Positions 41,086 to 49,846 of a DNA stretch of 64,000 bases are shown here, in pieces. Origin of the DNA: CBDBCU01 sp965243185 (GTDB taxonomy: Bacteria; Chloroflexota; Dehalococcoidia; Lucifugimonadales; UBA3495); the NCBI GenBank assembly GCA_965243185.1, contig OZ251531.1, positions 868,001-932,000 of the forward strand. The letters are read 5' to 3'. How positions within the stretch are numbered: the first letter of the stretch is position 1; each line of letters opens with the position of its first letter. A program made the position numbers and the translations under genes. Under the pieces are notes generated by a model. The model was not told the DNA's origin. It did no database searches and worked only from the letters and a program-made list of their open reading frames with translations.

Positions 41086-42228
41086 ATGACGGAAGTATTT
41101 TGGTTCTCGGAACAGCCCTACGGCCATGTAACCGACACCGACCTGGCGCAGTACGAGTCGGGGCGGATGCACTTCCCCAACACCTACTTCGACCCGGAAA
41201 AGGCCCATATCCTCTACAGCAACTACCACGACCAGTACGCCCTGGCTGACGAAGCCGGCTTTGACGGCATTATGTCCAACGAACACCATTCCTCCTACTG
41301 GTGTATGAAACCCTCGGTCAATGTGGACGCCGCCGTCATCGCCAAAGTCACCAGCCGGGTGAAAATCGCGATGCTGGGCAATGTCATCGCCCTCAGCGAC
41401 CCGGTGAAAATGGCCGAGGAAATCGCGATGCTGGACTGCATTTCCGGCGGCCGCATCATTTCCGGCTTTGTGCGCGGCACCGCTGTGGAAACCCTCCACG
41501 CCGGCATCAGCCCCACCGAAAACCGCGACCGCTTCGAGGAAGCCCACGATTTGATTGTCAAGTGCTGGACTACGCCCGGCCCCTTCCGCTGGGAAGGGCG
41601 TTATTTCCCGCACCGGATGGTCAATCCCTGGGTAGTGCCGATGCAGAAGCCGCACCCGGCGGTGTGGTTTCCCGGCACCGGCAGCCCGGAAAGCGTCATC
41701 TGGGCGGCCAAGCGGCAGTATCCCTATATGAACCTGGGTTCGCTCCTGGACTTGACCAAGCAGCTCAAAGACATCTACTTTGAGACCGCCCGGGAGGAGG
41801 GCTACGAACCGGGGCCGGAGCATTTCGGCTACCTCATCCGCTGCCTGGTCGCGGACACCGACGAAAAGGCCCAGGAAGTGGGGCGCACTTTCCTGTGGAC
41901 GGAATCGCACCGCCAGCGCGGCCCGGTGGAGTTCAACGACCCGCCGGGCTACCAGTCCCGGGAAGCCCTGCGGATCAAAATGTCCCGCCCCACTATCGGC
42001 ACCGGCACCGTTGGGCGGCGGATGAGCTACGAGGAACTGCAAGACGCCCATAACATCATCGTGGGCAGCCCGGAAACGGTCATCAAGAAGCTGCGCTACA
42101 TCAAGCAGACCCTGGAGCCGGGTTATATGCTGATTTACGGCAACGAGGGCAATATGGCGCACGAGGATGTGATGCGCTCGGTGGAACTGCTGGGGACGAA
42201 AGTAATCCCGGCGGTCAAAGAGGATTAA
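41086..42228 (+). CDS. LLM class flavin-dependent oxidoreductase
   Basis: The 380-residue luciferase-like monooxygenase has a TIM-barrel. Typical elements are ALADEAGFDGIMSNEHH near the N-terminus, VKIAMLGNVIALSDPVKMAEEIAMLDCISGGR, the FMN-contact region and GSPETVIKKLRYI near the C-terminus. Such enzymes use reduced flavin and oxygen on varied substrates such as alkanes, sulfonates or monoterpenes. AAAGGAGTTAG precedes the ATG. With the alpha/beta hydrolase upstream it may form a catabolic pair. Confidence 0.9.
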   Translation: MTEVFWFSEQPYGHVTDTDLAQYESGRMHFPNTYFDPEKAHILYSNYHDQYALADEAGFDGIMSNEHHSSYWCMKPSVNVDAAVIAKVTSRVKIAMLGNVIALSDPVKMAEEIAMLDCISGGRIISGFVRGTAVETLHAGISPTENRDRFEEAHDLIVKCWTTPGPFRWEGRYFPHRMVNPWVVPMQKPHPAVWFPGTGSPESVIWAAKRQYPYMNLGSLLDLTKQLKDIYFETAREEGYEPGPEHFGYLIRCLVADTDEKAQEVGRTFLWTESHRQRGPVEFNDPPGYQSREALRIKMSRPTIGTGTVGRRMSYEELQDAHNIIVGSPETVIKKLRYIKQTLEPGYMLIYGNEGNMAHEDVMRSVELLGTKVIPAVKED

Positions 42229-42395
42229 GGGCGGCGGTTGCCGGTTTTTCTGACCGGGGATAAGGTTGATGCCGGGGCGGGTTGGATTGACCGGCCACAG
42301 CAAGCCGGGGCCGGTTGCTATTAGCCAATGCCTACCGGCCTAGGGGCGTGGGGTCGGCGTCGGCGTATCCTAAACCCCATCCCTTTAGTTTGCGG

Positions 42396-42401
42396 TATAA
42401 T
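42396..42401 (+). promoter_or_regulatory. -10 box upstream of the decarboxylase genes
   Basis: Perfect TATAAT within GCGGTATAATCC, 72 bases before the TTG start. No convincing -35 box. Confidence 0.35.
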
Positions 42402-42472
42402 CCCCTCGATTTTACCCCCGCCCAGTTACGCCGGAAATCCGGAATAATCCGGGACTATAAGGATGGCCGTAG

Positions 42473-42925
42473 TTGACCGACCTTGACCTGAACCGGGCCT
42501 TAATGCTGACCTACGCCGGCGTCGGCGCGGCCTTTATCGTCCTCGGCTCCCTCATCGTCTATACCCTGCTCATCGGCTGGCTGGGCAATTTGCGCGCCCG
42601 CCGCCAAACCGCCCGCCGCCAGTCCCTAACCGCAGCAATTGCCGCCACTCCCCAACCGCAGCAATCGCCGCCGGCTAATGTCTCGGCCGCCGCCAATTCC
42701 GCCGCAGCCGCTCCACCCGAGCCGCCCAACTTGGCGCCCCAACTGGCCGCCGCCATTGCCGTAGCCGTAGCCCAAGCCTTGGAAACCCGCCGCCGGGAAA
42801 GCGCCGAAACCGCCGCCCAAGACCCAGCGCAAACTGCCCTGACCCTGGCCGACAGTACCGGCTGGAAAGAACAAGGCCGCATCGCCGCCTTCGACACCCG
42901 CCGCCTCCACGACCGGGAACGCTGA
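42473..42925 (+). CDS. Sodium pump decarboxylase gamma subunit-like protein
   Basis: The 150-residue protein starts at TTG (AAGGA upstream). It has one N-terminal membrane helix (about residues 10-36, LMLTYAGVGAAFIVLGSLIVYTLLIGWL) followed by an Ala/Pro-rich linker and a short C-terminal helix region (DSTGWKEQGRIAAFDTRRL). This is the layout of OadG/MmdD subunits, which hold the pump together through the membrane helix. The beta subunit gene follows at 43043. The biotin carboxyltransferase alpha subunit is not in the window, so the substrate (oxaloacetate, methylmalonyl-CoA or glutaconyl-CoA) is unknown. Confidence 0.7.
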   Translation: MTDLDLNRALMLTYAGVGAAFIVLGSLIVYTLLIGWLGNLRARRQTARRQSLTAAIAATPQPQQSPPANVSAAANSAAAAPPEPPNLAPQLAAAIAVAVAQALETRRRESAETAAQDPAQTALTLADSTGWKEQGRIAAFDTRRLHDRER

Positions 42926-42974
42926 CCCCGTTTCCTTTATAATACCGCCAAGCCCCAAGCCTACCCGCTTAATA

Positions 42975-43004
42975 CCGTCATTCCCGTGCCAACGGGAATC
43001 CAGA
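42975..43004. repeat. dRS3-like palindromic repeat unit
   Basis: CGTCATTCCCGTGCCAACGG followed by GAATCCAGAG between the gamma and beta subunit genes. The unit interrupts what should be a tight operon. Confidence 0.7.
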
Positions 43005-43042
43005 GACTACCAACCGGAACTACCCGCACCGCAAAAGGCTCT

Positions 43043-44188
43043 ATGGAATTTCTACTCGAATCCGGCTTCGCCCATCTGGACTGGCGGAACCTCCTCCTTT
43101 TCCTCCTCGGCGGCGCTTTCATCCTCGCCGCCATCCTCAAAGGTATGGAGCCTTATGTATTGTTGCCCATCGGCTTGGGCATCATCCTCGGCAATCTCCC
43201 CGGCGCTGGCTTGGTGGACTTCGACCCGGATGGCGGCGTCCAGAGTTCCGGCATCCTCGGCATCATCTTTCACTTCACCCTATCTTCCTGGAACCTGCTG
43301 CCGCCCCTGATTTTCCTCGGTTTGGGCGCGCTGACCGACTTCGGCCCCATCATTGCCAATCCCAAAACCCTGCTCCTGGGCGCGGCCGCCCAACTCGGCA
43401 TCTTTGTCGCCTTCTGGCTGGCTCTGCTCCCCGGCTTTTTCGACCTGCCCCTGTTCACCCTCGAGGAAGCCGGCGCCATTGGCATTATCGGCGGCGCCGA
43501 CGGGCCTACCACCATCTTTGCCGCCGGCAAACTGGCCCCCGACCTGTTGGGCATCACCGCCGTCGTCGCCTACTCCTATATGGCCAGCGTCGTCTTTGTC
43601 CAGCCCCCCCTGATGCGCCTGCTCACCACCCGCCGCGAGCGTCAGATTGAAATGAAAACGCCCCGGGAAGTCTCCAAAACCGAAAAACTCCTTTTCCCCG
43701 CCGGCGCAATGCTCATCATCATTCTCTTTGTCCCGGAATCCGCCCCGCTGATTGCTATGTTTATGATTGGCAACCTGTTCCGCGAAAGCGGCGTCGTCCC
43801 CCGCTTGAGCAACGCCGCCTCCAACGAAATCCTCAACATTGCCACCATCTTTCTGATGATTACCATTGGCGCGCAGCTGTCGGCGGAACGCGTCTTTGAT
43901 GTGCAGACCCTGGCCATCCTGGCATTAGGCATCGTCGCCTTTTCCTGCGGCACCATCGGCGGCCTCCTCTTTGCCAAACTGCTGAACCTCTTTGTCAAAG
44001 ACAAGGTCAACCCCCTCATCGGTTCCGCCGGCGTCTCGGCGGTGCCGATGGCGGCCCGTACCGCTCACAACCTCGGCCAACAAGCCAACCCCGGCAACTT
44101 CCTGCTGCCCCACGCGATGGGGCCGAATGTTGCCGGGGTAATCGGTTCCGCCGTAATCGCCGGCGTCTTTATCGCCATCTTGGGCTAA
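43043..44188 (+). CDS. Sodium ion-translocating decarboxylase beta subunit
   Basis: The integral membrane subunit has 381 residues with about nine to ten helices and performs Na+ export driven by decarboxylation. Signatures: an N-terminal MEFLLESGF, LLPIGLGIILGNLP, and DFGPIIANPKTLLLGAAAQLGIF. Key segments GAIGIIGGADGPTTIFAA (with the conserved Asp that binds Na+) and NPLIGSAGVSAVPMAART are intact. It follows the gamma subunit gene. Methylmalonyl-CoA mutase is also in the window, so a methylmalonyl-CoA decarboxylase is a plausible complex. Confidence 0.93.
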   Translation: MEFLLESGFAHLDWRNLLLFLLGGAFILAAILKGMEPYVLLPIGLGIILGNLPGAGLVDFDPDGGVQSSGILGIIFHFTLSSWNLLPPLIFLGLGALTDFGPIIANPKTLLLGAAAQLGIFVAFWLALLPGFFDLPLFTLEEAGAIGIIGGADGPTTIFAAGKLAPDLLGITAVVAYSYMASVVFVQPPLMRLLTTRRERQIEMKTPREVSKTEKLLFPAGAMLIIILFVPESAPLIAMFMIGNLFRESGVVPRLSNAASNEILNIATIFLMITIGAQLSAERVFDVQTLAILALGIVAFSCGTIGGLLFAKLLNLFVKDKVNPLIGSAGVSAVPMAARTAHNLGQQANPGNFLLPHAMGPNVAGVIGSAVIAGVFIAILG

Positions 44189-44192
44189 TCGG

Positions 44193-45017
44193 CTATCCCA
44201 ACTCCTTAAACCGCGCATCCCGCCAGTTCAACGCCGCCCGCAGTCCCTGCTCCCGGCGGATGGCGTTAAACTCCTCCTGCTCCGGCGTTATGCTGGTGTC
44301 AAAGTGCGTCATCAGCTCGATGTTGTGCTGTATCGCCGACAGAAACCCCATCCCTTCCAATGCCCGGTTCACTGCGATTTTAGTCATCTTGACCCCCACC
44401 GCCGAAATCAGGCAGATTTTCCGGGCAATCCGCTCACACTCCCCCATCAATTCCTCGTGCGCCACTACCCGGCTGACCAAGCCGATGCGCGCCGCCGTCT
44501 GCGCGTCAATGGTATCCCCGGTTAGCAGCAGCTCTTTGGCTGTCGCCAAATTCACGCTGAAGGGCGTAATCAGCAGCGGCGGCCCCACGCCGGCCCGGAT
44601 CTCCGGTTCCCCCATAATCGCCCGTTCCGAGGCGATTTTAATGTCGCACACCTGCACCAGTTCACAAGCCCCAGCCAATGCGTACCCGTTCACCGCCGCA
44701 ATCACCGGCTTGCTCAGGTTCCACACCCGCATAAAGGTATCCACATTGCTTTGCAGACCCCGCCGCCACTCATCCGGCTGCATCTCCTGCGGATCCACCG
44801 CTCCCTCCTCCCGCTCAATGTCAAAGCCGGCCGAAAAAGCCCGGCCGGCCCCGGTCAAAATCACTGCTCGGATGTCCGGGTCCGCCTCGACCACATCCAA
44901 CGCCTCCCGAAACTCCGCCAGCAGTTGCCCGTTCAGCGCATTCAACCGCTCCGGCCGGTTCAGCGTCAAATAGCCGACCGCCGCCCGCTTTTCGTAAAGA
45001 ATGGTCTGGAAAGCCAT
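44193..45017 (-). CDS. Enoyl-CoA hydratase/isomerase family protein
   Basis: The 274-residue crotonase-fold protein. Oxyanion-hole residues are in AGRAFSAGFDIE and AVNGYALAGACELVQVCDIKIAS. A Glu equivalent to the catalytic Glu144 region lies in GEPEIRAGVGPP; the second catalytic Glu (Glu164 in the rat enzyme) is not clear, so isomerase or other chemistry is possible. C-terminal helices are complete. It is convergent with the decarboxylase beta subunit gene, ending 4 bases away. Confidence 0.88.
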   Translation of the reverse strand: MAFQTILYEKRAAVGYLTLNRPERLNALNGQLLAEFREALDVVEADPDIRAVILTGAGRAFSAGFDIEREEGAVDPQEMQPDEWRRGLQSNVDTFMRVWNLSKPVIAAVNGYALAGACELVQVCDIKIASERAIMGEPEIRAGVGPPLLITPFSVNLATAKELLLTGDTIDAQTAARIGLVSRVVAHEELMGECERIARKICLISAVGVKMTKIAVNRALEGMGFLSAIQHNIELMTHFDTSITPEQEEFNAIRREQGLRAALNWRDARFKELG

Positions 45018-45029
45018 AACGCCGGCCGC

Positions 45030-45743
45030 CTACCCCCCTTCCTTAATCTCAATGGACTGGATAACCACTTCCTCCCGCGGCCGATTGCCGCTGCTGGTCG
45101 GCACTTTGGAAATAGTGTCCGCCACTTCCTGCCCCGCCGTTACCCGGCCAAAGATGGTATGCCCCCCGGTCAGATGCGGCGTCGCGGCTACCGTGATGAA
45201 AAACTGACTCCCGTTAGTGCCGGGCCCGGCATTCGCCATCGCCAGAATTCCCGCCCCGTCAAAGGTCAAAGACGGCACGATTTCATCCCGAAACCGATAC
45301 CCCGGCCCGCCGCCGCCGCTGCCGGTCGGGTCGCCGCCCTGAATCATAAAATCGGGAATGACCCGGTGGAAAATCACCCCGTCATAAAACCCCTGCTGCG
45401 CCAGAAAGACAAAGTTGTTCACCGTCACCGGCGCATCCTCCGCATACAGCTCCACGCTGATGGTACCCTGATTAGTGCGGATGTCCGCCGCATAGCTCCC
45501 TTCCGGGTCAATGGTCATTTCCGGCGGCTGGGCATACTCCCGTACCACCCGTCCGCTCTGCGACTCCGAAGTCTGCGGCGTCGGCGTCCCGATAACCGCC
45601 GGCGTCGGCGTATCCGCAATCCGCGGCGTCGGTATCACCTCCGGAATATCCGTCGGCGGGGGCGGCGTCGCCTCCGGCAGCATACACGCCGCCGTCAGCG
45701 CCGCCAGCAGCGACATCAGGGCAATGGCAATAATCGCTTTCAT
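45030..45743 (-). CDS. Peptidyl-prolyl cis-trans isomerase (cyclophilin), lipoprotein
   Basis: The start at 45743 (GGGAGAACGG upstream) yields a 237-residue protein with lipobox LTAAC after an N-terminal hydrophobic segment, so it is membrane-anchored outside the cytoplasm. A Pro/Thr-rich linker (about 22-65) leads to the cyclophilin domain. The core has DGVIFHRVIPDFMIQGGDPTGSG with catalytic Arg, GPGTNGSQFFITV and HTIFGRV. It assists folding of exported proteins. The longer frame start at 45887 would add 48 residues without signal properties and is rejected. Confidence 0.9.
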   Translation of the reverse strand: MKAIIAIALMSLLAALTAACMLPEATPPPPTDIPEVIPTPRIADTPTPAVIGTPTPQTSESQSGRVVREYAQPPEMTIDPEGSYAADIRTNQGTISVELYAEDAPVTVNNFVFLAQQGFYDGVIFHRVIPDFMIQGGDPTGSGGGGPGYRFRDEIVPSLTFDGAGILAMANAGPGTNGSQFFITVAATPHLTGGHTIFGRVTAGQEVADTISKVPTSSGNRPREEVVIQSIEIKEGG

Positions 45744-45817
45744 CCGTTCTCCCGAACTCCTTGCCAGGTTTCCGTAAATAAATCCGCCGGCCCTTGCCGG
45801 GATGGCACCGGTACGGC

Positions 45818-46507
45818 TTACGGCGTCGGCCGCGGCAGCCGCAATACTTCCTTCAGCTTCTCCGGCGTGAACTCCCCCGACCGGCACAGGCTGATCGTCT
45901 TGTCCTCATACTCGGCGTTGGCTTCTACCAGCTCCGGGATCCGCTCCGCAATATCCAGCGGAATGTTCGTAACCCCGTGCTTGTCCCCGTGCATCAAATC
46001 CCCGGTACGCACCGTCAACCCGCCCACCGTAACCGGTATGCCGATTTCCACCAGATGGACATACGCCCGCGAAGGCGATATGCCCCCGGCAAAGAACTGA
46101 AACCCCAGGTCATGCACCTCGTCGATGTCCCGCACCGTGCCGTTAGTGGCCGCCCCCACCGCGCCCAACGCCTTGTGAATGTTCCCCTGCACTTCCCCCC
46201 AGAACGCCCCCTTCGACGGAATATCCAGGTCTTGCAGCACGATGAACCGCGGCGCCGGCACCGTCAAAATGAAATCCACCCAATCCTCCCGGGACAGATT
46301 GCGCCCCTCCGGCCGGTCGGCAGTGATCACCCCGGTAACCGCATAGCCCACCGCCGGCGGCAAATCCCGGTAAATCCCCTTAATGTCGCCCAGCATAAAC
46401 CCGCTGTTGCGGGGGCGCGCGTCAAACAACTCAATGGCGTTGCAAACGCTCGGCGTGTCAATCCGCCCCAGCGCCGCCATAGTCTCCTCGCTGATGGTCT
46501 GATACAC
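45818..46507 (-). CDS. RraA-like protein / 4-hydroxy-4-methyl-2-oxoglutarate aldolase family
   Basis: The 229-residue protein has the RraA fold: SVCNAIELFDARPRN at the start, GFMLGDIKG, ATNGTVRDIDEVHDLGFQFFAGG with the conserved Arg-Asp pair that binds metal and pyruvate, and GGLTVRTGDLMHGDKHGVTNIP. The family includes divalent-metal aldolases of class II and the RNase E inhibitor RraA. The conserved metal-site residues favour an aldolase or lyase. The N-terminal extension is slightly longer than in RraA itself. Confidence 0.85.
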   Translation of the reverse strand: MYQTISEETMAALGRIDTPSVCNAIELFDARPRNSGFMLGDIKGIYRDLPPAVGYAVTGVITADRPEGRNLSREDWVDFILTVPAPRFIVLQDLDIPSKGAFWGEVQGNIHKALGAVGAATNGTVRDIDEVHDLGFQFFAGGISPSRAYVHLVEIGIPVTVGGLTVRTGDLMHGDKHGVTNIPLDIAERIPELVEANAEYEDKTISLCRSGEFTPEKLKEVLRLPRPTP

Positions 46508-46661
46508 GGAAAAAACCTCCTGCCGCTATAATTCCCGCCGCCGATTATAGCCCAATCGTCAAAATCGGGCAAAAGCATAGCAGAAAGTCGGGCAGCGGTG
46601 AAGTGGGGAAAGCAGTAACCGGGATAGCAGTTACACCGGCAGCTGACCGTCCGTCCGCCGG

Positions 46662-46690
46662 TTGACACCCCATTCGAAATGTAGTAAATT
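46662..46690 (+). promoter_or_regulatory. Sigma70 promoter of a candidate small RNA
   Basis: TTGACA (46662-46667), 17-base spacer, TAAATT (46685-46690), pointing right into a region without genes on the plus strand. Confidence 0.6.
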
Positions 46691-46696
46691 ACCCCG

Positions 46697-46772
46697 GTAA
46701 GCACGGAGTGGCTGGAGAACGTTATCCTGCTCTAAGGGATGGACGCCAGACATAGCCGTGCTTTTGTCCTCT
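46697..46772 (+). ncRNA. Candidate ~70-nt hairpin RNA
   Basis: Nested stems fold into one long rod: AAGCACGG (46699-46706) with CCGTGCTT (46756-46763), CTGG with CCAG, and ATCC with GGAT around a TGCTCTAAG loop. The outer stem is followed by TTTTG. It lies in the intergenic gap between RraA and DUF3800 genes, on the opposite strand from both. No known RNA family was recognised. Confidence 0.45.
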
Positions 46773-46779
46773 ATTCCAT

Positions 46780-47592
46780 TCACCACTCCCCGATTTCCAC
46801 GGTAAACCGGATGGGGTTGCCCAATTCCCGGTAAGGACGCTCCCGTGTCAGAAAAGGCTCTTCCGGCTTCATTTCCAAACGGCTTTTAACAAAGTTGACC
46901 AATTCCCGTTTCTCCCCGGCCCTTCGCGAAGTCGGACTGTAATACCCATTCGCGTCTTTCCAGTCAAACTGAATGCAACCCAGCAGTACGTCCACCAGTT
47001 GCAGGTACACCGACATATCGGAAGTTGCGCGCAAACAGCCTTTAACCGCCGGAACGCTGCAAAGTGCATCTTCCAAATAAACCGAGGATTTATCTGGCGT
47101 CCCCTGCAAATCTACGATTGCAAAAACCTCCCGCTCCAGCCGCCGCTCCAGCAAATCCTTGGCCAAATCAGCGTATGCCGCCCATACATCTCCCTTCCAA
47201 CGCCCCAAACTATAGTACGGGCTCAGCCGGTCCAGCGCTACCGCGTAAAATTGCGGCCCCGGGAAAGAGAAATACAGATTGAGCAAGTCAATATACTGCT
47301 GGAGATTGAAACGGGTAACTTCGCTGAACTTGTACTCATGATGCCGGGTCGAGTGCATCAGCCGATCTACTTCTTGCAAAGTCGGCCTGTAACCCCCGGC
47401 TTGAATCGCCCGGCGGATACCCTGCCGCTCCGCCATTCGGGTCGCTCTGAAGTTGAAGTGCAAACGATACAAGCTATCGGTGATCGCCCGGGTGTCCGGA
47501 ATAAGCAACGCTCCGATGCCATAGACCGGCTGTTGCCGCGGTGCTTCGGTAAGGATGCCCGTTTCATCGATAAAGGCCGGACAAATTTCCAT
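46780..47592 (-). CDS. DUF3800 domain protein (RNase H-like fold)
   Basis: The protein has 270 residues from ATG 47592, with GGGGGT upstream; the longer frame to 47652 is weakly supported. The N-terminal CPAFIDETGILTE carries the conserved DUF3800 Asp-Glu pair. Later acidic residues in FAIVDLQGTPDK and YLQLVDVLLG complete an RNase H-like active site. DUF3800 proteins are common near mobile elements and defence genes; their role is unknown. It is convergent with the candidate sRNA. Confidence 0.75.
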   Translation of the reverse strand: MEICPAFIDETGILTEAPRQQPVYGIGALLIPDTRAITDSLYRLHFNFRATRMAERQGIRRAIQAGGYRPTLQEVDRLMHSTRHHEYKFSEVTRFNLQQYIDLLNLYFSFPGPQFYAVALDRLSPYYSLGRWKGDVWAAYADLAKDLLERRLEREVFAIVDLQGTPDKSSVYLEDALCSVPAVKGCLRATSDMSVYLQLVDVLLGCIQFDWKDANGYYSPTSRRAGEKRELVNFVKSRLEMKPEEPFLTRERPYRELGNPIRFTVEIGEW

Positions 47593-47817
47593 AACCCCCA
47601 GCCTAGCCCCCATTGGTGTCAGTGTCAACCCACCCCCATATAATCCCCACAATCCGCAAAAACTCCCTACGGTAACTTTTCCCCCGCCCGTGCTAGACTG
47701 CCCGCCATCATCAATCCCCGGCCCTCCTTATGCCGGGGAACATTCTGACCAGCCGCGTCCTATTATTCTTTTTTATTTATTCGATGCGGCGGTTATCGAT
47801 AGCGAGGTTTCAGCTCT

Positions 47818-48762
47818 ATGGAAAAGGTCATCGACGACTTCTTGCAGCACCTGGTCGTGGAAAAGGGCTTGTCCCGCAACACCCTCGACGCCTACCGCAA
47901 CGACCTCACCCAATTCCAGCACTTCCTCCACTCCCGCCTCAACGGCGCCGCCCACCACGACGACGCCTGGCGCGGGGTCGACCTCGACCTGCTCAACGAC
48001 TACATCGCCGACCTCCGCGGCCGCAAGGGCTACCGCGACACCACTACCGCCCGCAAGGTGGCCGCTATCAAATCCTTCTTTACCTACCTCGCCCAGAACG
48101 GCGATATTGAGGAGCCTCCCACCGAATCCCTCGGCTCCCCCCGGGTCGGCCGCGCCCTCCCCAAGTACCTCTCCGAAGCCGAAGTCGAACTCCTCCTCGA
48201 GGAAGCCGGCAAACCCGGCACCGCCGAAAGCCGCCGCGACGCCAACATCCTCGAACTCCTCTACGCCACCGGCCTCCGCGTCAGCGAACTCGTCTCCCTC
48301 AACATCCAGGACATCGACTTCCAGGAATCCTTCATCCGCTGCTGGGGCAAAGGCTCCAAAGAACGCATCGTCCACGCCCACGCCAAAGCCATGGACGGCT
48401 TGCAGGAATACCTGGCCGGCCCCCGGCTGTCCCTCGTCGGCGACAACAAGGACGAACCCGCCCTCTTTGTCAACCACCGCGGCGAACGCCTCACCCGCCA
48501 GTGGGTCTGGAACATCCTCAAAACCTACAGCCGCAAAGCCGGCATCGACCAGAAAATCACCCCCCACACCCTGCGCCACAGCTTCGCCACCCACCTGCTC
48601 CAAAAAGGCGCCTCCCTCCGCCATGTCCAGGAACTCCTCGGCCACTCCAGCATCTCCACCACCCAGGTTTATACCCACCTCACCAACGGCCACCTCCACG
48701 GCGAATACCAAAAAAGCCACCCCAACGCCGTAGAGCCGGTCGCCCCGGTAGCCCACCGCTAA
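47818..48762 (+). CDS. xerD: Tyrosine recombinase XerD-like
   Basis: The recombinase has 314 residues with an N-terminal SAM-like core-binding domain (about 1-95). The catalytic domain follows with Arg154 (TGLRVSEL), Lys181 region (GKGSKER), His250-x-x-Arg253 (HTLRHSF), His276 (LGHSS) and nucleophile Tyr285 (YTHL). All residues are present, so it is active. Length and the N-terminal IDDFLQHLVVEKGLSRNT fit XerD, which resolves chromosome dimers at dif with XerC. It is isolated rather than associated with an integron or phage. Codon third positions are strongly C-rich. Confidence 0.9.
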   Translation: MEKVIDDFLQHLVVEKGLSRNTLDAYRNDLTQFQHFLHSRLNGAAHHDDAWRGVDLDLLNDYIADLRGRKGYRDTTTARKVAAIKSFFTYLAQNGDIEEPPTESLGSPRVGRALPKYLSEAEVELLLEEAGKPGTAESRRDANILELLYATGLRVSELVSLNIQDIDFQESFIRCWGKGSKERIVHAHAKAMDGLQEYLAGPRLSLVGDNKDEPALFVNHRGERLTRQWVWNILKTYSRKAGIDQKITPHTLRHSFATHLLQKGASLRHVQELLGHSSISTTQVYTHLTNGHLHGEYQKSHPNAVEPVAPVAHR

Positions 48763-49148
48763 CCACCGCAGGCGTACGGCCTGACCCCAAACCCCCCGCG
48801 GCCTGACCCCACAATCCCACCGGCCGATTTACCGGGGTGTCGGGAAAACAATTTCCCCGACGCCCCCCTTTCCGTCCTACTCGCTGCCCCCTTTCCCCAT
48901 ACCCGCCGCCGCCTTTCCGTCCTACCCGCCCCGCCGCGTTAGCTCATTCTATCCCGCCTTCAAGCGCCGCTAATCACACGAACCCCCATCCCGGACTATC
49001 CCCTATACCCGGCAACTCCCCCACCGCCATTCCCACCCTCCCCTCGTCATTCCCACGAAAGTGGGAATCCAGACCCCCCGCCCTTAAAAAGGGAATTATA
49101 TACCTTTTTACCCACCGGCTTTGCACTCCCTTTGGCGGCACCCACGTC
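48763..49148. other. Gene-poor stretch with dRS3-like repeat
   Basis: Pyrimidine-rich blocks (CCCCTTTCC, CTTTCCGTCCTAC, the latter occurring twice) lie in the first half. A dRS3-like palindrome is at 49045-49072. No gene was found before the secreted-protein fragment. Confidence 0.5.
49045..49072. repeat. dRS3-like palindromic repeat unit
   Basis: GTCATTCCCACGAAAGTGGG then AATCCAGA, identical to the unit at 6622-6651. Confidence 0.8.
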
Positions 49149-49589
49149 AGCTGGCTCAATCCCTGGCAAGCCCCAGAAGGTTATTATCATTCCCGGAATG
49201 TCTATGCCAGCGTAGCCGAATCCAGCCAAAACTGGGAAGTTGACTGGGAAACCAACATCCGGTACACCCGGGGTGGCGATGGGACGCTAACGGAATCCGG
49301 CACTGGCGGCGGCGGGTTCCGTACCCCGGAACAATGGCGCGCCATGGCCGAAGCCCGGGCCATCGCCGCCTGCCGGGCCCGGGGCGGGAAGTATGTCGAA
49401 GGCAGCGCCGATTTCGGCCCCGGCCACAACGACAACGCCCACGTCGGCGATAACCTATATTTTAACGGGGACAATCATGGCTGGTTTTACGCTACTGAGC
49501 CCCGGGATGGTCATCCCCACCTTAAATGGAGCGCCCGGGAAAGCCGCACTTGGGTCGGTGTCTGCACCAAACGCGTCCGCCGCCGCTAA
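49149..49589 (+). pseudogene. C-terminal fragment of the secreted protein family, second headless copy
   Basis: The frame reads SWLNPWQAPEGYYHSRNVYA, NWEVDWETNIRYTR, EQWRAMAEARAIAACRARGG, VEGSADFGPGHN, HGWFYATEP and ends RESRTWVGVCTKRVRRR. It corresponds to the C-terminal domain of the gene at 56854-57882. The signal peptide and constant module are absent, and no ribosome site or start codon fits. A terminator like those of the full-length genes follows at 49623. It may be a silent cassette. Confidence 0.7.
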
Positions 49590-49622
49590 CCCTCCGGCAT
49601 CCGGCCAGTCCAGCAACCGCAA

Positions 49623-49656
49623 CCGGGGCGGGTGTAATGCCCGCCCCGGCTTCTTT
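49623..49656 (+). terminator. Rho-independent terminator
   Basis: Stem CCGGGGCGGG/CCCGCCCCGG with a 7-nt loop TGTAATG and a TTCTTTT tail. Near-identical hairpins follow the paralogues at 24370 and 57918. Confidence 0.8.
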
Positions 49657-49779
49657 TATCGATATAGGTAATAGCCCGGTGCCAGGGGCGCTGATCCCTT
49701 TTAGCCGTTTCACCCTTGCGGCAATATCGTAAAACGGAGCAACTGCTAAACCGGAACGGGAAGTGCCCGGATTTCCCGG

Positions 49780-49808
49780 ATGACAAATCGCGCCGAACCC
49801 GCTATAAT
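49780..49808 (+). promoter_or_regulatory. Promoter of the coiled-coil nuclease-like gene
   Basis: ATGACA (49780-49785), 17-base spacer, TATAAT (49803-49808), about 38 bases before the ATG. Confidence 0.55.
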
Positions 49809-49846
49809 CCATTCAGCCCGGAACTTCAACCAAGACGGCAAGCGCG

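Noticed and set aside
46508..46780. A riboswitch controlling the RraA gene
   Set aside because: On the minus strand no known aptamer was recognised, and promoter plus hairpin order fits a plus-strand RNA better.
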